Assembly (NCBI GenBank): GCA_049568075.1 | Contig: CP144911.1 | Length of the DNA stretch: 64,000 nt | Origin: Gottfriedia sp049568075 | GTDB taxonomy: Bacteria > Bacillota > Bacilli > Bacillales > Bacillaceae_G | Strand: one strand, 5' to 3' | Part shown: one piece after another, positions 44,069 through 51,447 of the stretch | Numbering within the stretch: the first letter of the stretch is position 1 | How the letters are laid out: the number at the start of each line of letters is the position of its first letter | Program-made: the position numbers and the translations under genes | The notes under the pieces: model-generated | Seen by the model: only the letters and a program-made list of their open reading frames with translations | Databases searched by the model: none | Told to the model about the DNA's origin: nothing

Positions 44069-44653
44069 ATGAATTTTACATCTTTTGTATTATATTGTTT
44101 TATTGTTACTTTTACACCAGGTCCTACTAATATCGTAATATTATCGACAGTGCATAATAATGGGACAAAGAAGGCATTGGAATATTCGTATGGTGCAACG
44201 CTTGCTTTTGGTATATTGCTATTAATTTCTGCAATGTTAAACACTTTGCTGATAGGGATTATCCCCAAAATTTTACATCTTATGCAGGTTATAGGAAGTG
44301 TTTATATGATCTATCTTGCTGTTCAGATTTATAAAATGGATTCATCCAATTCATCCAATTCATCCAAAAAGCAAACAGGTACCTTTAAGTCAGGCTTTCT
44401 TATGCAGTTTTTAAATCCAAAGGTAGTACTGTTTACAATGACAGTTATTCCTAGCTATATATTACCCTATTATGTCGCAATGCCTGCAGTTACAATTAGT
44501 GTTATGGTGATCACAATCATCGGATTCTTAGCATTTATTACATGGGTTCTTTTCGGTTCAATCTTCAAGGTGTTTTTACAGAAACACAAAAAGACTGTAA
44601 ATATCGTGCTGGCTTTATTCTTAGTTTATGCTGCAGTCATGATATGGATGTAA
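44069..44653 (+). CDS. LysE/RhtB-family amino acid exporter
   Basis: A 194-residue membrane protein with about six hydrophobic segments. The family opening is FIVTFTPGPTNIVILSTVHN (about 12-31), with MQFLNPKVVLFTMTVIPSYI in the second half; this is the RhtB branch (threonine/homoserine type). The cytoplasmic loop contains SSNSSNSSKK, encoded by three tandem copies of a 9-bp unit (ATTCATCCA, from about 44340). GAAAGGAGTTACCTC precedes the ATG. An AraC-type regulator follows within 30 bases. Confidence 0.9.
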   Translation: MNFTSFVLYCFIVTFTPGPTNIVILSTVHNNGTKKALEYSYGATLAFGILLLISAMLNTLLIGIIPKILHLMQVIGSVYMIYLAVQIYKMDSSNSSNSSKKQTGTFKSGFLMQFLNPKVVLFTMTVIPSYILPYYVAMPAVTISVMVITIIGFLAFITWVLFGSIFKVFLQKHKKTVNIVLALFLVYAAVMIWM

Positions 44654-44669
44654 GTAAGCTGTTAAAGAG

Positions 44670-45455
44670 GTGAGTTCACTGGAGAAATTTATCTATAAAA
44701 AATCATCAGGTATTACGGCACTATCAGCAAGTATTACTGATTTTAAGTATAAAAAACACTCTCACAAGGAGTATGCAATAGGTGTTACATTACGTGGTAT
44801 TCAACAGTATAATCTGGATGGAATTTTACAGTTATCACATCAAAATGGTGTCATGCTTTTTAATCCAGAACAAGCACATGACGGAATGGCACATGATGAG
44901 TCTGGCCTTGATTATGTCATGCTATATATCGATCCACAATTGCTATTGGAAGTGAATGAAAACAAGGACTTAGTTCGTTTTTCAAACCCCATAGTGTATG
45001 ATCGAATTCTTGAACAAAAAATATTAAATCTTTCTAATGGTATTTTAAGTGGTAAGGATGAGGCATTTTGTAGTGAATTATTAGTATCTCTCACAGATCG
45101 TCTTATAGGAACTAATCTTTCATCAGCGTATAAGAAAGATAACGCACTAATGAAAAAAGCGAAGAATTTGATTCATACCAATTTGGAAAATGTTCTTAAG
45201 CTTGATGAAATATGTAACGAACTTAATTTATCGAAATTCAAGTTTATTAGATTCTTTAAGACTCATACCGGAATATCACCGTATCAATACTTTCTTAACT
45301 GTAAGATCGAACGGGCAAAGCAGTTGATCGAAAAAAATAGAGATATTTATTCAGCGGTATCGGAATGTGGCTTTGTAGATTTAACTCATTTAAATAAACA
45401 TTTCAAGAGAGTATATGGAACAACTGCATATGAGTATATGTCATATTTAGATTAA
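44670..45455 (+). CDS. AraC-family transcriptional regulator
   Basis: About 260 residues: an N-terminal cupin-like sensing domain (KKHSHKEYAIGVTLRGIQQY and FNPEQAHDG) and a C-terminal double helix-turn-helix (about 165-258) with LDEICNELNLSKFKFIRFFK and the signature ending DLTHLNKHFKRVYGTTAYEY. The start is uncertain. GTG 44670 overlaps the ribosome binding site AAAGAGGTGA, while CTG 44679 in the same frame is placed ideally after it. It is cotranscribed with the LysE/RhtB exporter and probably its regulator. Confidence 0.9.
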   Translation: MSSLEKFIYKKSSGITALSASITDFKYKKHSHKEYAIGVTLRGIQQYNLDGILQLSHQNGVMLFNPEQAHDGMAHDESGLDYVMLYIDPQLLLEVNENKDLVRFSNPIVYDRILEQKILNLSNGILSGKDEAFCSELLVSLTDRLIGTNLSSAYKKDNALMKKAKNLIHTNLENVLKLDEICNELNLSKFKFIRFFKTHTGISPYQYFLNCKIERAKQLIEKNRDIYSAVSECGFVDLTHLNKHFKRVYGTTAYEYMSYLD

Positions 45456-45573
45456 GGAGAATTTTTGATTGTCCTTGGGGAGTTATTTTAAGTAGGAGTA
45501 GTTGTTCTATTAAAATTATGGAATCAGAAAAAGAATTAATAATAAACGAGCTTTAAGAAAACAAGAAAAATAT

Positions 45574-45623
45574 AAAAATCCTGTATCTAAGATTACCAAG
45601 TAATCTTAGATACAGGATTTTTT
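45574..45623. terminator. bidirectional terminator between AraC-type and EamA genes
   Basis: A 23-bp perfect stem (AAAAATCCTGTATCTAAG.. with CTTAGATACAGGATTTTT) and a 3-base CAA loop, followed by T on both strands. It separates convergent genes. Confidence 0.93.
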
Positions 45624-45662
45624 AATAGTTGTTAAATCAACTAACCTACAGCTAATAAAACT

Positions 45663-46586
45663 TTACGCTGGAGATTTCATTGCTTTCTTTACAATCCGTT
45701 TGCTTTTAGATATTCTATTTGTTTTAAAGTAAGTAAACAAGAAACTACCTAGTATAACGATTATGCTCCCAAGTCCTTGAATCCATGTCATTTTTTCATT
45801 TAATAAGAAAAACGCTAAAATGGCTGTGAAAATTGGATTGAAGTTTAGGAAAATACCTGCTGAAGTTGCGCCAATTTTTTGGACACCAATATTCCAAAAG
45901 AGCATACATAAAACTGTTGAAATAATCCCAGTATATAATATTGAAATAATAAATGAGCCATTCATTTTTACAAGCGTAAAATCTGTCAGATTAAAAGGGA
46001 GGATTACAACGAGTCCAAATATCCCTGAGTATAGTGTAGACATCATAGGTGATATATGCCTTGTTGACCATCTACTACAAACCGAATAGATTCCCCATAT
46101 GCATACGGCAATGACCATCCATAAATCTCCTAAATTTAATTTCATTGAGAATAGTAGATTCATATCTCCTTTTGAAAGCACAAGAATAACGCCAAAGAAC
46201 GATATAATCATCGAAAATATTTGTAAAAAGTTCAGTCTTTCTTTTAAAAATAAAGATGAAAATAAAGCAATGGAAATTGTATTTAAGGTCGAAATTAACC
46301 CAACATTCGTTGCAGATGTCTTTTCTAATGCCATAAATTGAAAAAGATTAAAAAGAACAACACCTGTTACTCCCATCATGATTAATGGAAGAATAGCTTT
46401 ACGTGGTGGTAAAATCTTTTTTTCTTTCCACCATACTATTGGTAATAATACGATAATTGCTATTCCCCATCTTAGAGTCGTCAAGGTCATTGGAGAAGCA
46501 TGACCAACAAGGGATTTTCCAACGACAAAATTTCCTCCCCATAAAAAACTTGTTAATAATAACAACAGTATATATAAGATTGGCAT
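45663..46586 (-). CDS. EamA/DMT-family transporter
   Basis: A 307-residue drug/metabolite transporter with ten hydrophobic segments forming two EamA repeats (about 5-140 and 150-290). It opens LLLLTSFLWGGNFVVGKSLV, and the second repeat ends GATSAGIFLNFNPIFTAILA. A basic C-terminal tail follows (KTNRISKSKRIVKKAMKSP). AGGGGGTTTACAT precedes the ATG. It is divergent from an Lrp/AsnC regulator, the usual partner for amino acid exporters of this type. Confidence 0.9.
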   Translation of the reverse strand: MPILYILLLLLTSFLWGGNFVVGKSLVGHASPMTLTTLRWGIAIIVLLPIVWWKEKKILPPRKAILPLIMMGVTGVVLFNLFQFMALEKTSATNVGLISTLNTISIALFSSLFLKERLNFLQIFSMIISFFGVILVLSKGDMNLLFSMKLNLGDLWMVIAVCIWGIYSVCSRWSTRHISPMMSTLYSGIFGLVVILPFNLTDFTLVKMNGSFIISILYTGIISTVLCMLFWNIGVQKIGATSAGIFLNFNPIFTAILAFFLLNEKMTWIQGLGSIIVILGSFLFTYFKTNRISKSKRIVKKAMKSPA

Positions 46587-46816
46587 ATGTAAACCCCCTA
46601 TTTCACTGTTCTTAAGGTTTAAAAAAGACTTTACACAGTGATTTCTTACTATTTTTTAAATAGTTTAACATAATTGTGTATTTTACCGTAGAATATTTTG
46701 TATAATGGTATAAATACGAAATAATATTAATTAAATATATCGTTTTAAAGAATAAAATTCGTTTTATTTGTTGGATTCAGACTGTTTTCCGAATAATTGA
46801 AAGGGAGTAGATATTA

Positions 46817-47302
46817 GTGGAATATCAAGGAAATAAAGTGTTAGATGAAGTAGATGTTAAAATTTTAGATAAGCTACAAAAAGAAAGCCAAATAAGCAAT
46901 ACAGAACTAGCGCGACATGTGAATTTGTCACCACCTGCTACACATGCGAGAGTCAAACGATTGGAAATTGAAGGATACATCGATCGGCAAGTTGCAATCT
47001 TAAATCAAGAAAAGCTAGGATTTGACTTACTTTGTTTTATTTTTATCAATACAAATATCCATCAAGCCGATAAATTAGAAGTATTAGAGAAACAATTAAA
47101 ATCCATGACTCAAGTTTTAGAGTGTCACTTATTAACAGGCGAGTATGACTATCTATTAAAAGTTGCGAACAGAGAACGAAAAGAATTAGAGAGCTTTATT
47201 CGGAAGTTAAATCAACTCGGGATTACAAGAATTCAAACAAGTTTAGCTTTAAGAGAAATCAAGAATTCTACTGTTTTGCCTTTATGTGAAAAAGAAGAAT
47301 AA
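46817..47302 (+). CDS. Lrp/AsnC-family transcriptional regulator
   Basis: A 161-residue regulator. The N-terminal HTH (about 8-60) is LDEVDVKILDKLQKESQISN..ELARHVNLSPPATHARVKRL; the C-terminal RAM ligand-binding domain (about 75-150) has VLECHLLTGEYDYLLKV. It starts at GTG with AAAGGGAG nine bases upstream. It probably controls the divergent EamA transporter in response to an amino acid. Confidence 0.92.
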   Translation: MEYQGNKVLDEVDVKILDKLQKESQISNTELARHVNLSPPATHARVKRLEIEGYIDRQVAILNQEKLGFDLLCFIFINTNIHQADKLEVLEKQLKSMTQVLECHLLTGEYDYLLKVANRERKELESFIRKLNQLGITRIQTSLALREIKNSTVLPLCEKEE

Positions 47303-47400
47303 TATTTTTAAAACTTAGACCTTTGGTTTACAATACGGAATCACTTAATAAAAAAGGTTAATGTGTGCCTAAGTTGAATAAAATGAACTGAGGTGAACAA

Positions 47401-47718
47401 ATTAAAAATTATATTATAGCTATATCAATCTTTCTTTTAGGAGTATGTATCGTAATTGGAAGTTGGATGATTTCAAATGGAATGGGAAAAAAAACTACAA
47501 CGAGTCGTCCTGTACAGCATCAACTGTTAAAAGAGACGGAATTAGTTAATTATTTAGGTTTAAGTAAAGAAGAAATTCAAAAACTAACAGAGTTAGATGA
47601 TGGAGACGGTAGTTATTCTAGTGAACTTCCTCATATAAAAATAGGATCTGAGTTTTACGATCCTAAATCAGCAATCGATAACTGGTTAATAAATGTGGAT
47701 TTAATAACGATTCCTTAA
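47401..47718 (+). CDS. membrane-anchored small protein with apparent ATT start (105 aa)
   Basis: The frame of an ATG at 47467 continues upstream without stops to an ATT at 47401, which has GAGGTG five bases before it, while the ATG has none. Read from ATT the protein is KNYIIAISIFLLGVCIVIGS (a transmembrane anchor) and then a soluble part, QLLKETELVNYLGLSKEEIQ and LPHIKIGSEFYDPKSAIDNW. The soluble part recalls excisionase/MerR-like DNA-binding folds. Starting at the ATG would remove the anchor. No family known to me. Confidence 0.6.
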   Translation: MKNYIIAISIFLLGVCIVIGSWMISNGMGKKTTTSRPVQHQLLKETELVNYLGLSKEEIQKLTELDDGDGSYSSELPHIKIGSEFYDPKSAIDNWLINVDLITIP

Positions 47719-48045
47719 TTTTTTTAACAATAACATTTGAATAAACGTATTTTTACAAAAGAAGAAGTTATGATTGATTAGCGAAGAAATTTTCAATAAT
47801 TAAATCTTTTTTATATTTAATGACCATACAATAGTAAAATAGAATAAGCTGCATTAATGCGGCTTTTTCTATTGCATTAAAGTAAAGATACTAATTTAGT
47901 TTATTTTTAGCATGAATCTAATGGAAAAAAATAATTTATTTTATACTGCAAATATGAGTAAGGGTGTTTTGTCATTTTTTTGCTTTAGTGTATGTACTCC
48001 TAATGGGAGATGATCGTAAGCAAAACAAATGAAAGGGTGTTTGGA
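47719..48045. other. interval with repeat-family terminator before the second protease
   Basis: AT-rich. At 47846-47867 AAGCTGC-ATTAAT-GCGGCTT followed by TTT is a terminator of the same kind as those at 40530 and 43880. Nothing else is supported until the ribosome binding site GAAAGGGTG for the protease gene. Confidence 0.5.
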
Positions 48046-49311
48046 ATGAAAAAAAAGGCATTCGTGACCATTCCATTTTGTATTGTATTGGCGATCTTAA
48101 TCGCTACATCGTTTGTGCTCACTTCAACGAAACCATCTGCCCCTTACATACTCAAACCTCAACAATTAGCTGAAACGACAAAGCCAGCGGTTGTTCGAAT
48201 TGTTGATTATGCGATTGTGAAATGGACGATTACATTAGATGATAAACGAGTAACGAGTGTGTTGAAGAAATGGGATTATAAAACTGAACTGGACGGTTTT
48301 GGATCAGGCGCTATCATTAATTCGGACGGCTATATTGTGACAAACGCTCATGTTCTCGTTTATTCTCATCAATTGTCCGATCATGATATAGTTTCTGAGG
48401 CATTTTCAATTCTTGTGGATGATGTTGCAACGGAAAATAATTGGACGCACAAATACACAGATGCTTACTTGAAACAGTATACTAGTTACGAAATCTTCCA
48501 AAAAGGCGTCGACGTGTACTTACCGACTGTAGATGAACCTATTAGCGCAGTCGTCAAAAAGTATCAACAACCTACCGATCATGGAAAAGATGTGGCCCTT
48601 TTAAAAATCGATGGCTCCAACTATCCAACGATCCCCCTTGGAAACAGTGATTCCATTCAAGATCAAGACAATATTTGGGTAATTGGCTACCCAGCTGCGG
48701 CAGATTCAGAATTGCTATCCATGCATAGTTATGTTATCCCAACGATGAATAAAGGGCAAATCTCAGCGATCTCAAAAACTACATTAGCAGGTAGCCCGGT
48801 CCTTCAAATCAACGCAGCATCTACTCATGGGAATAGTGGAGGACCGATCATCAACAACAAAGGACAATTGATTGGCTTACTCACCTTCCGAGGAGATACA
48901 GTGAATGATCAAGAAGTACAAGGATTTCATTTTGCTGTACCTGTGAACACGTTGAAAAAAGTTGTCTATAAATCGGAAGTACATGACACAAAAAGCCAAA
49001 CTGATAAATTGTTCAAAGAAGGGTTAACTTTCTACTGGGCCGGCTATTACAAAGATGCACTGTCAAAATTCGAAGCAGTCCAACAAATCTATCCGAATCA
49101 TCCAGAAGTAGAACGATATATTCATGAATCGAAACAAAAAATGAGTTCAAGCAAAACACTTTGGGCAAATCATAAAACGAGTTTTTTCATTCAAGATATT
49201 GTCGCATGTATACTAATTCTCATTCTCCTTCTTTACACGTTCACGTATAACAGCAATTCAAAATCAAATACCAAAACCAATCCACCATCAACCGATAATG
49301 AATCCGGTTAA
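48046..49311 (+). CDS. trypsin-like serine protease with two membrane anchors
   Basis: A 421-residue S1C-type protease without PDZ domain. An N-terminal transmembrane helix or signal (about 6-28) is followed by a protease domain with His in VTNAHVLV, Asp in KDVALLKI and Ser in THGNSGGPI. About 60 residues, including the YTDAYLKQYTSYEIFQKGVD segment, are inserted between His and Asp. After the protease domain, LFKEGLTFYWAGYYKDALSK and FEAVQQIYPNHPEVERYI look like a TPR-type helical pair. A second transmembrane helix (IVACILILILLLYTFTY) ends the protein. GAAAGGGTGTTTGGA precedes the ATG. Base composition seems GC-richer than its neighbours, hinting at acquisition. Confidence 0.85.
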   Translation: MKKKAFVTIPFCIVLAILIATSFVLTSTKPSAPYILKPQQLAETTKPAVVRIVDYAIVKWTITLDDKRVTSVLKKWDYKTELDGFGSGAIINSDGYIVTNAHVLVYSHQLSDHDIVSEAFSILVDDVATENNWTHKYTDAYLKQYTSYEIFQKGVDVYLPTVDEPISAVVKKYQQPTDHGKDVALLKIDGSNYPTIPLGNSDSIQDQDNIWVIGYPAAADSELLSMHSYVIPTMNKGQISAISKTTLAGSPVLQINAASTHGNSGGPIINNKGQLIGLLTFRGDTVNDQEVQGFHFAVPVNTLKKVVYKSEVHDTKSQTDKLFKEGLTFYWAGYYKDALSKFEAVQQIYPNHPEVERYIHESKQKMSSSKTLWANHKTSFFIQDIVACILILILLLYTFTYNSNSKSNTKTNPPSTDNESG

Positions 49312-49399
49312 ACTTTAGTATGATCCTGCCCTTAACCAGCAAAGGAAACATCATAAATAATGAAATATTTATTAAATATAGTGCTTCATAATGCACAAA

Positions 49400-49499
49400 A
49401 CGGCTCCATTTTGCTGATCGTAGGTTGCAATTGGAACTAATAAGTGGGATAAAAAATCCTACCCAAGCCAATTGTAGAGCTACAAACAAAAGGAGCCGT
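49400..49499. repeat. 100-bp foldback element (MITE or structured RNA)
   Basis: The ends ACGGCTCC and GGAGCCGT are perfect inverted repeats. Inside, TTGCAATTGG pairs with CCAATTGTAG, and the centre GTGGGAT-AAAAA-ATCCTACCC forms a third stem, so nearly the whole element folds on itself. AGGAG in the right arm is followed by ATGAAGGATGGTCAATAA, a five-codon ORF. It lies right after the protease gene. No transposase is nearby, and no other copy is in the window. Confidence 0.55.
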
Positions 49500-49681
49500 A
49501 TAAATGAAGGATGGTCAATAATTTATTAGTTTAAACATTTCAAAAGTTTTTTTGTTGTTAGATTTACCTAGAAAAAGTAGTTTTAAAAAATGTCATTTCA
49601 AAATATGTATCTTAAATATAAATTCTAGTAAATATGAATATGGATAAAAAGTAACATAAAAATTTTAAACAACATTTAATA

Positions 49682-49710
49682 TTGAATATTCAGAATTTTT
49701 CTTGTATTAT
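49682..49710 (+). promoter_or_regulatory. promoter of the acyl-CoA catabolic operon
   Basis: TTGAAT (49682-49687), a 17-base spacer and TATTAT (49705-49710). The expected start point is about 49717, just before the TetR-type palindrome at 49724-49741. Confidence 0.7.
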
Positions 49711-49723
49711 TTAATTAACAAAC

Positions 49724-49741
49724 ATACCGACTGGTTAGTAT
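49724..49741. promoter_or_regulatory. TetR-type operator 1
   Basis: ATACCGACTGGTTAGTAT, an imperfect palindrome (half-site ATACYRAC), overlaps positions about +8 to +25 of the predicted transcript. It matches 16 of 18 bases with the site at 55934-55951. Placement downstream of -10 is typical of a repressor site. Confidence 0.75.
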
Positions 49742-49825
49742 CTAACGTTTGTTTAAAATGAAGCGAAAGTTTAGAGCAAAAATAGGGGCTTTATGAAATA
49801 AATACTAATTTTAGGAGGATTTGAA

Positions 49826-50599
49826 ATGCACGTAAAAGAGTTATTTGATTTAACTGGTAAAGTAGCAATTGTAACTGGTGGTGGGCGAGGTCTAGGTGAA
49901 CAAATCGCGAAAGGATTTGCTGAAGCAGGTGCGAATGTAGTACTTTGCTCTCGAAATGTAGAAGCATGCCAGGAAATTAGTGAAGAATTGAAAAGTTTAG
50001 GTGTAGAATCTTTCGCATTGAAGTGTGATGTATCAAACAAAGAGGATGTGCAAAGAGTAGTTGACGAAACGAAGGGAAAATTTGGCCGAGTTGATATTTT
50101 AGTAAACAATAGTGGTGCTTCTTGGGGGGCACCAGCTGAAGAAATGCCATTAGAGGCATGGAATAAAGTAATGAATGTTAATGTAACCGGTACGTTTTTA
50201 ATGTCTCAAGCAGTAGGGAAAATCATGTTAGCACAAAAATCCGGAAAAATTATTAATATTGCTTCGATTGCTGGCTTAGTGGGAACGAATCCAAACGTAA
50301 TGAATGCTGTTGGTTATAGTGCAAGTAAAGGTGCAGTGATCAGTTTTACAAAAGATTTAGCTGCGAAATGGGGTCCAAGTGGCATTTATGTAAATGCAAT
50401 AGCTCCTGGATTTTTCCCGACAAAAATGTCTAAAGATGTTATTTCCCACGGAACAGATGAAATATTAGAATCAATACCACTTAAGAAATTTGGAAATGAA
50501 GACGAGTTAAAAGGTGCGGCTTTATTTTTAGCAGCGCCAGCTTCGAATTATGTGACTGGGTCTGTTCTAGTTGTTGATGGTGGAACATCAATCGTTTAA
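49826..50599 (+). CDS. SDR-family oxidoreductase
   Basis: A 257-residue classical short-chain dehydrogenase. The NAD(P)-binding motif is VTGGGRGLG (about 17-25), NNSGASWG is the structural motif, and the catalytic Ser/Tyr/Lys lie in NIASIAGLV.. and VGYSASKGA. It would oxidise a hydroxyacyl-CoA or reduce a ketoacyl-CoA. Arg after the first glycines (GGGRG) hints at NADP preference, which is inference. AGGAGGATTTGAA precedes the ATG. First gene after the regulated promoter. LvaD of the levulinate pathway is a member of the same superfamily. Confidence 0.9.
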   Translation: MHVKELFDLTGKVAIVTGGGRGLGEQIAKGFAEAGANVVLCSRNVEACQEISEELKSLGVESFALKCDVSNKEDVQRVVDETKGKFGRVDILVNNSGASWGAPAEEMPLEAWNKVMNVNVTGTFLMSQAVGKIMLAQKSGKIINIASIAGLVGTNPNVMNAVGYSASKGAVISFTKDLAAKWGPSGIYVNAIAPGFFPTKMSKDVISHGTDEILESIPLKKFGNEDELKGAALFLAAPASNYVTGSVLVVDGGTSIV

Positions 50600-50635
50600 T
50601 GTTTGAAACATCATAATCAAAAAGGAGTTTTGTAA

Positions 50636-51385
50636 ATGGGCAAACTTCATCTTTTGATGAAAAAAGAAGAAATTGATGATCAAAAACTTAACGATGAAAA
50701 GATAGTAGTCGTTTTTGATGTATTGCTTGCTACTTCAACCATTACAGCGGCATTAGCCTTTGGTGCTAAAGAGGTCATACCTGTTATGAATGGACAAGAG
50801 GCAGTTCTTTTCACAAATAAAAATTTGGACAAAGAATATCTATTAATAGGGGAATATGAAGGGAATACAATTGAAGGTTTTCTATCTCCTAATCCATTAA
50901 CATTAAAGAAAATTGTTACTGATCAGTCAATCGTTTTATCAACAACGAATGGAACAGTGGCGTTAAAAAATTCCCAAAATGCAAAGAGAGTGTACGCGGC
51001 ATCGATTATGAATGCAAATGCAGTTGCAAATCACTTAAGACAATCCTACAAAGATGAGTCTGTTATTTTAGTATGTTCGGGGTCGTCAGGACAATTTAAT
51101 ATGGAAGACTTTTATGGAGCAGGTTATTTTATTGATTGCTTAGTAAATGAATCATGTCCTTTCGATTTAACCGATGCAGCTAAGTCTGCCCATTATTTTT
51201 ACTTAGGTTTGAAAGAAAAATGTAATGAGATTTTAGCGAAATCGAATGTTGGTAAAATGTTATTTCGCTATGGATTTGAAGAGGAATTAAAATTTGTCTC
51301 TAGTAAAAGTATTTTTAATGTTGTACCGATATTTGCAGATGGTAAAAGCGTTATTAATGTCAACTTTTCAAAGGAAACTATTTAA
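50636..51385 (+). CDS. 2-phosphosulfolactate phosphatase (ComB)-like protein
   Basis: A 249-residue member of the ComB family. The family regions are VVVFDVLLATSTITAALAFG (about 24-43), VLSTTNGTVALKN and MEDFYGAGYFIDCL. ComB removes phosphate from 2-phosphosulfolactate. The usual family motif is DVLRATST; here Leu31 replaces the Arg, so the substrate may differ. AAAGGAGTTTTGTAA precedes the ATG. Its place inside an acyl-CoA operon, with a sugar-kinase-like enzyme elsewhere in the same regulon and no sulfolactate genes, makes another phosphate ester substrate likely. That is inference. Confidence 0.8.
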   Translation: MGKLHLLMKKEEIDDQKLNDEKIVVVFDVLLATSTITAALAFGAKEVIPVMNGQEAVLFTNKNLDKEYLLIGEYEGNTIEGFLSPNPLTLKKIVTDQSIVLSTTNGTVALKNSQNAKRVYAASIMNANAVANHLRQSYKDESVILVCSGSSGQFNMEDFYGAGYFIDCLVNESCPFDLTDAAKSAHYFYLGLKEKCNEILAKSNVGKMLFRYGFEEELKFVSSKSIFNVVPIFADGKSVINVNFSKETI

Positions 51386-51447
51386 ATATTGTTCTATTAA
51401 ACGCTGTAATATGTTAGGCAAACACTAGTTGTGAAAGGGATGATTGA

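Noticed and set aside
49400..49520. five-codon leader peptide as a real gene
   Set aside because: ATGAAGGATGGTCAATAA follows AGGAG, but no downstream gene uses it and the region is better explained as a foldback element.
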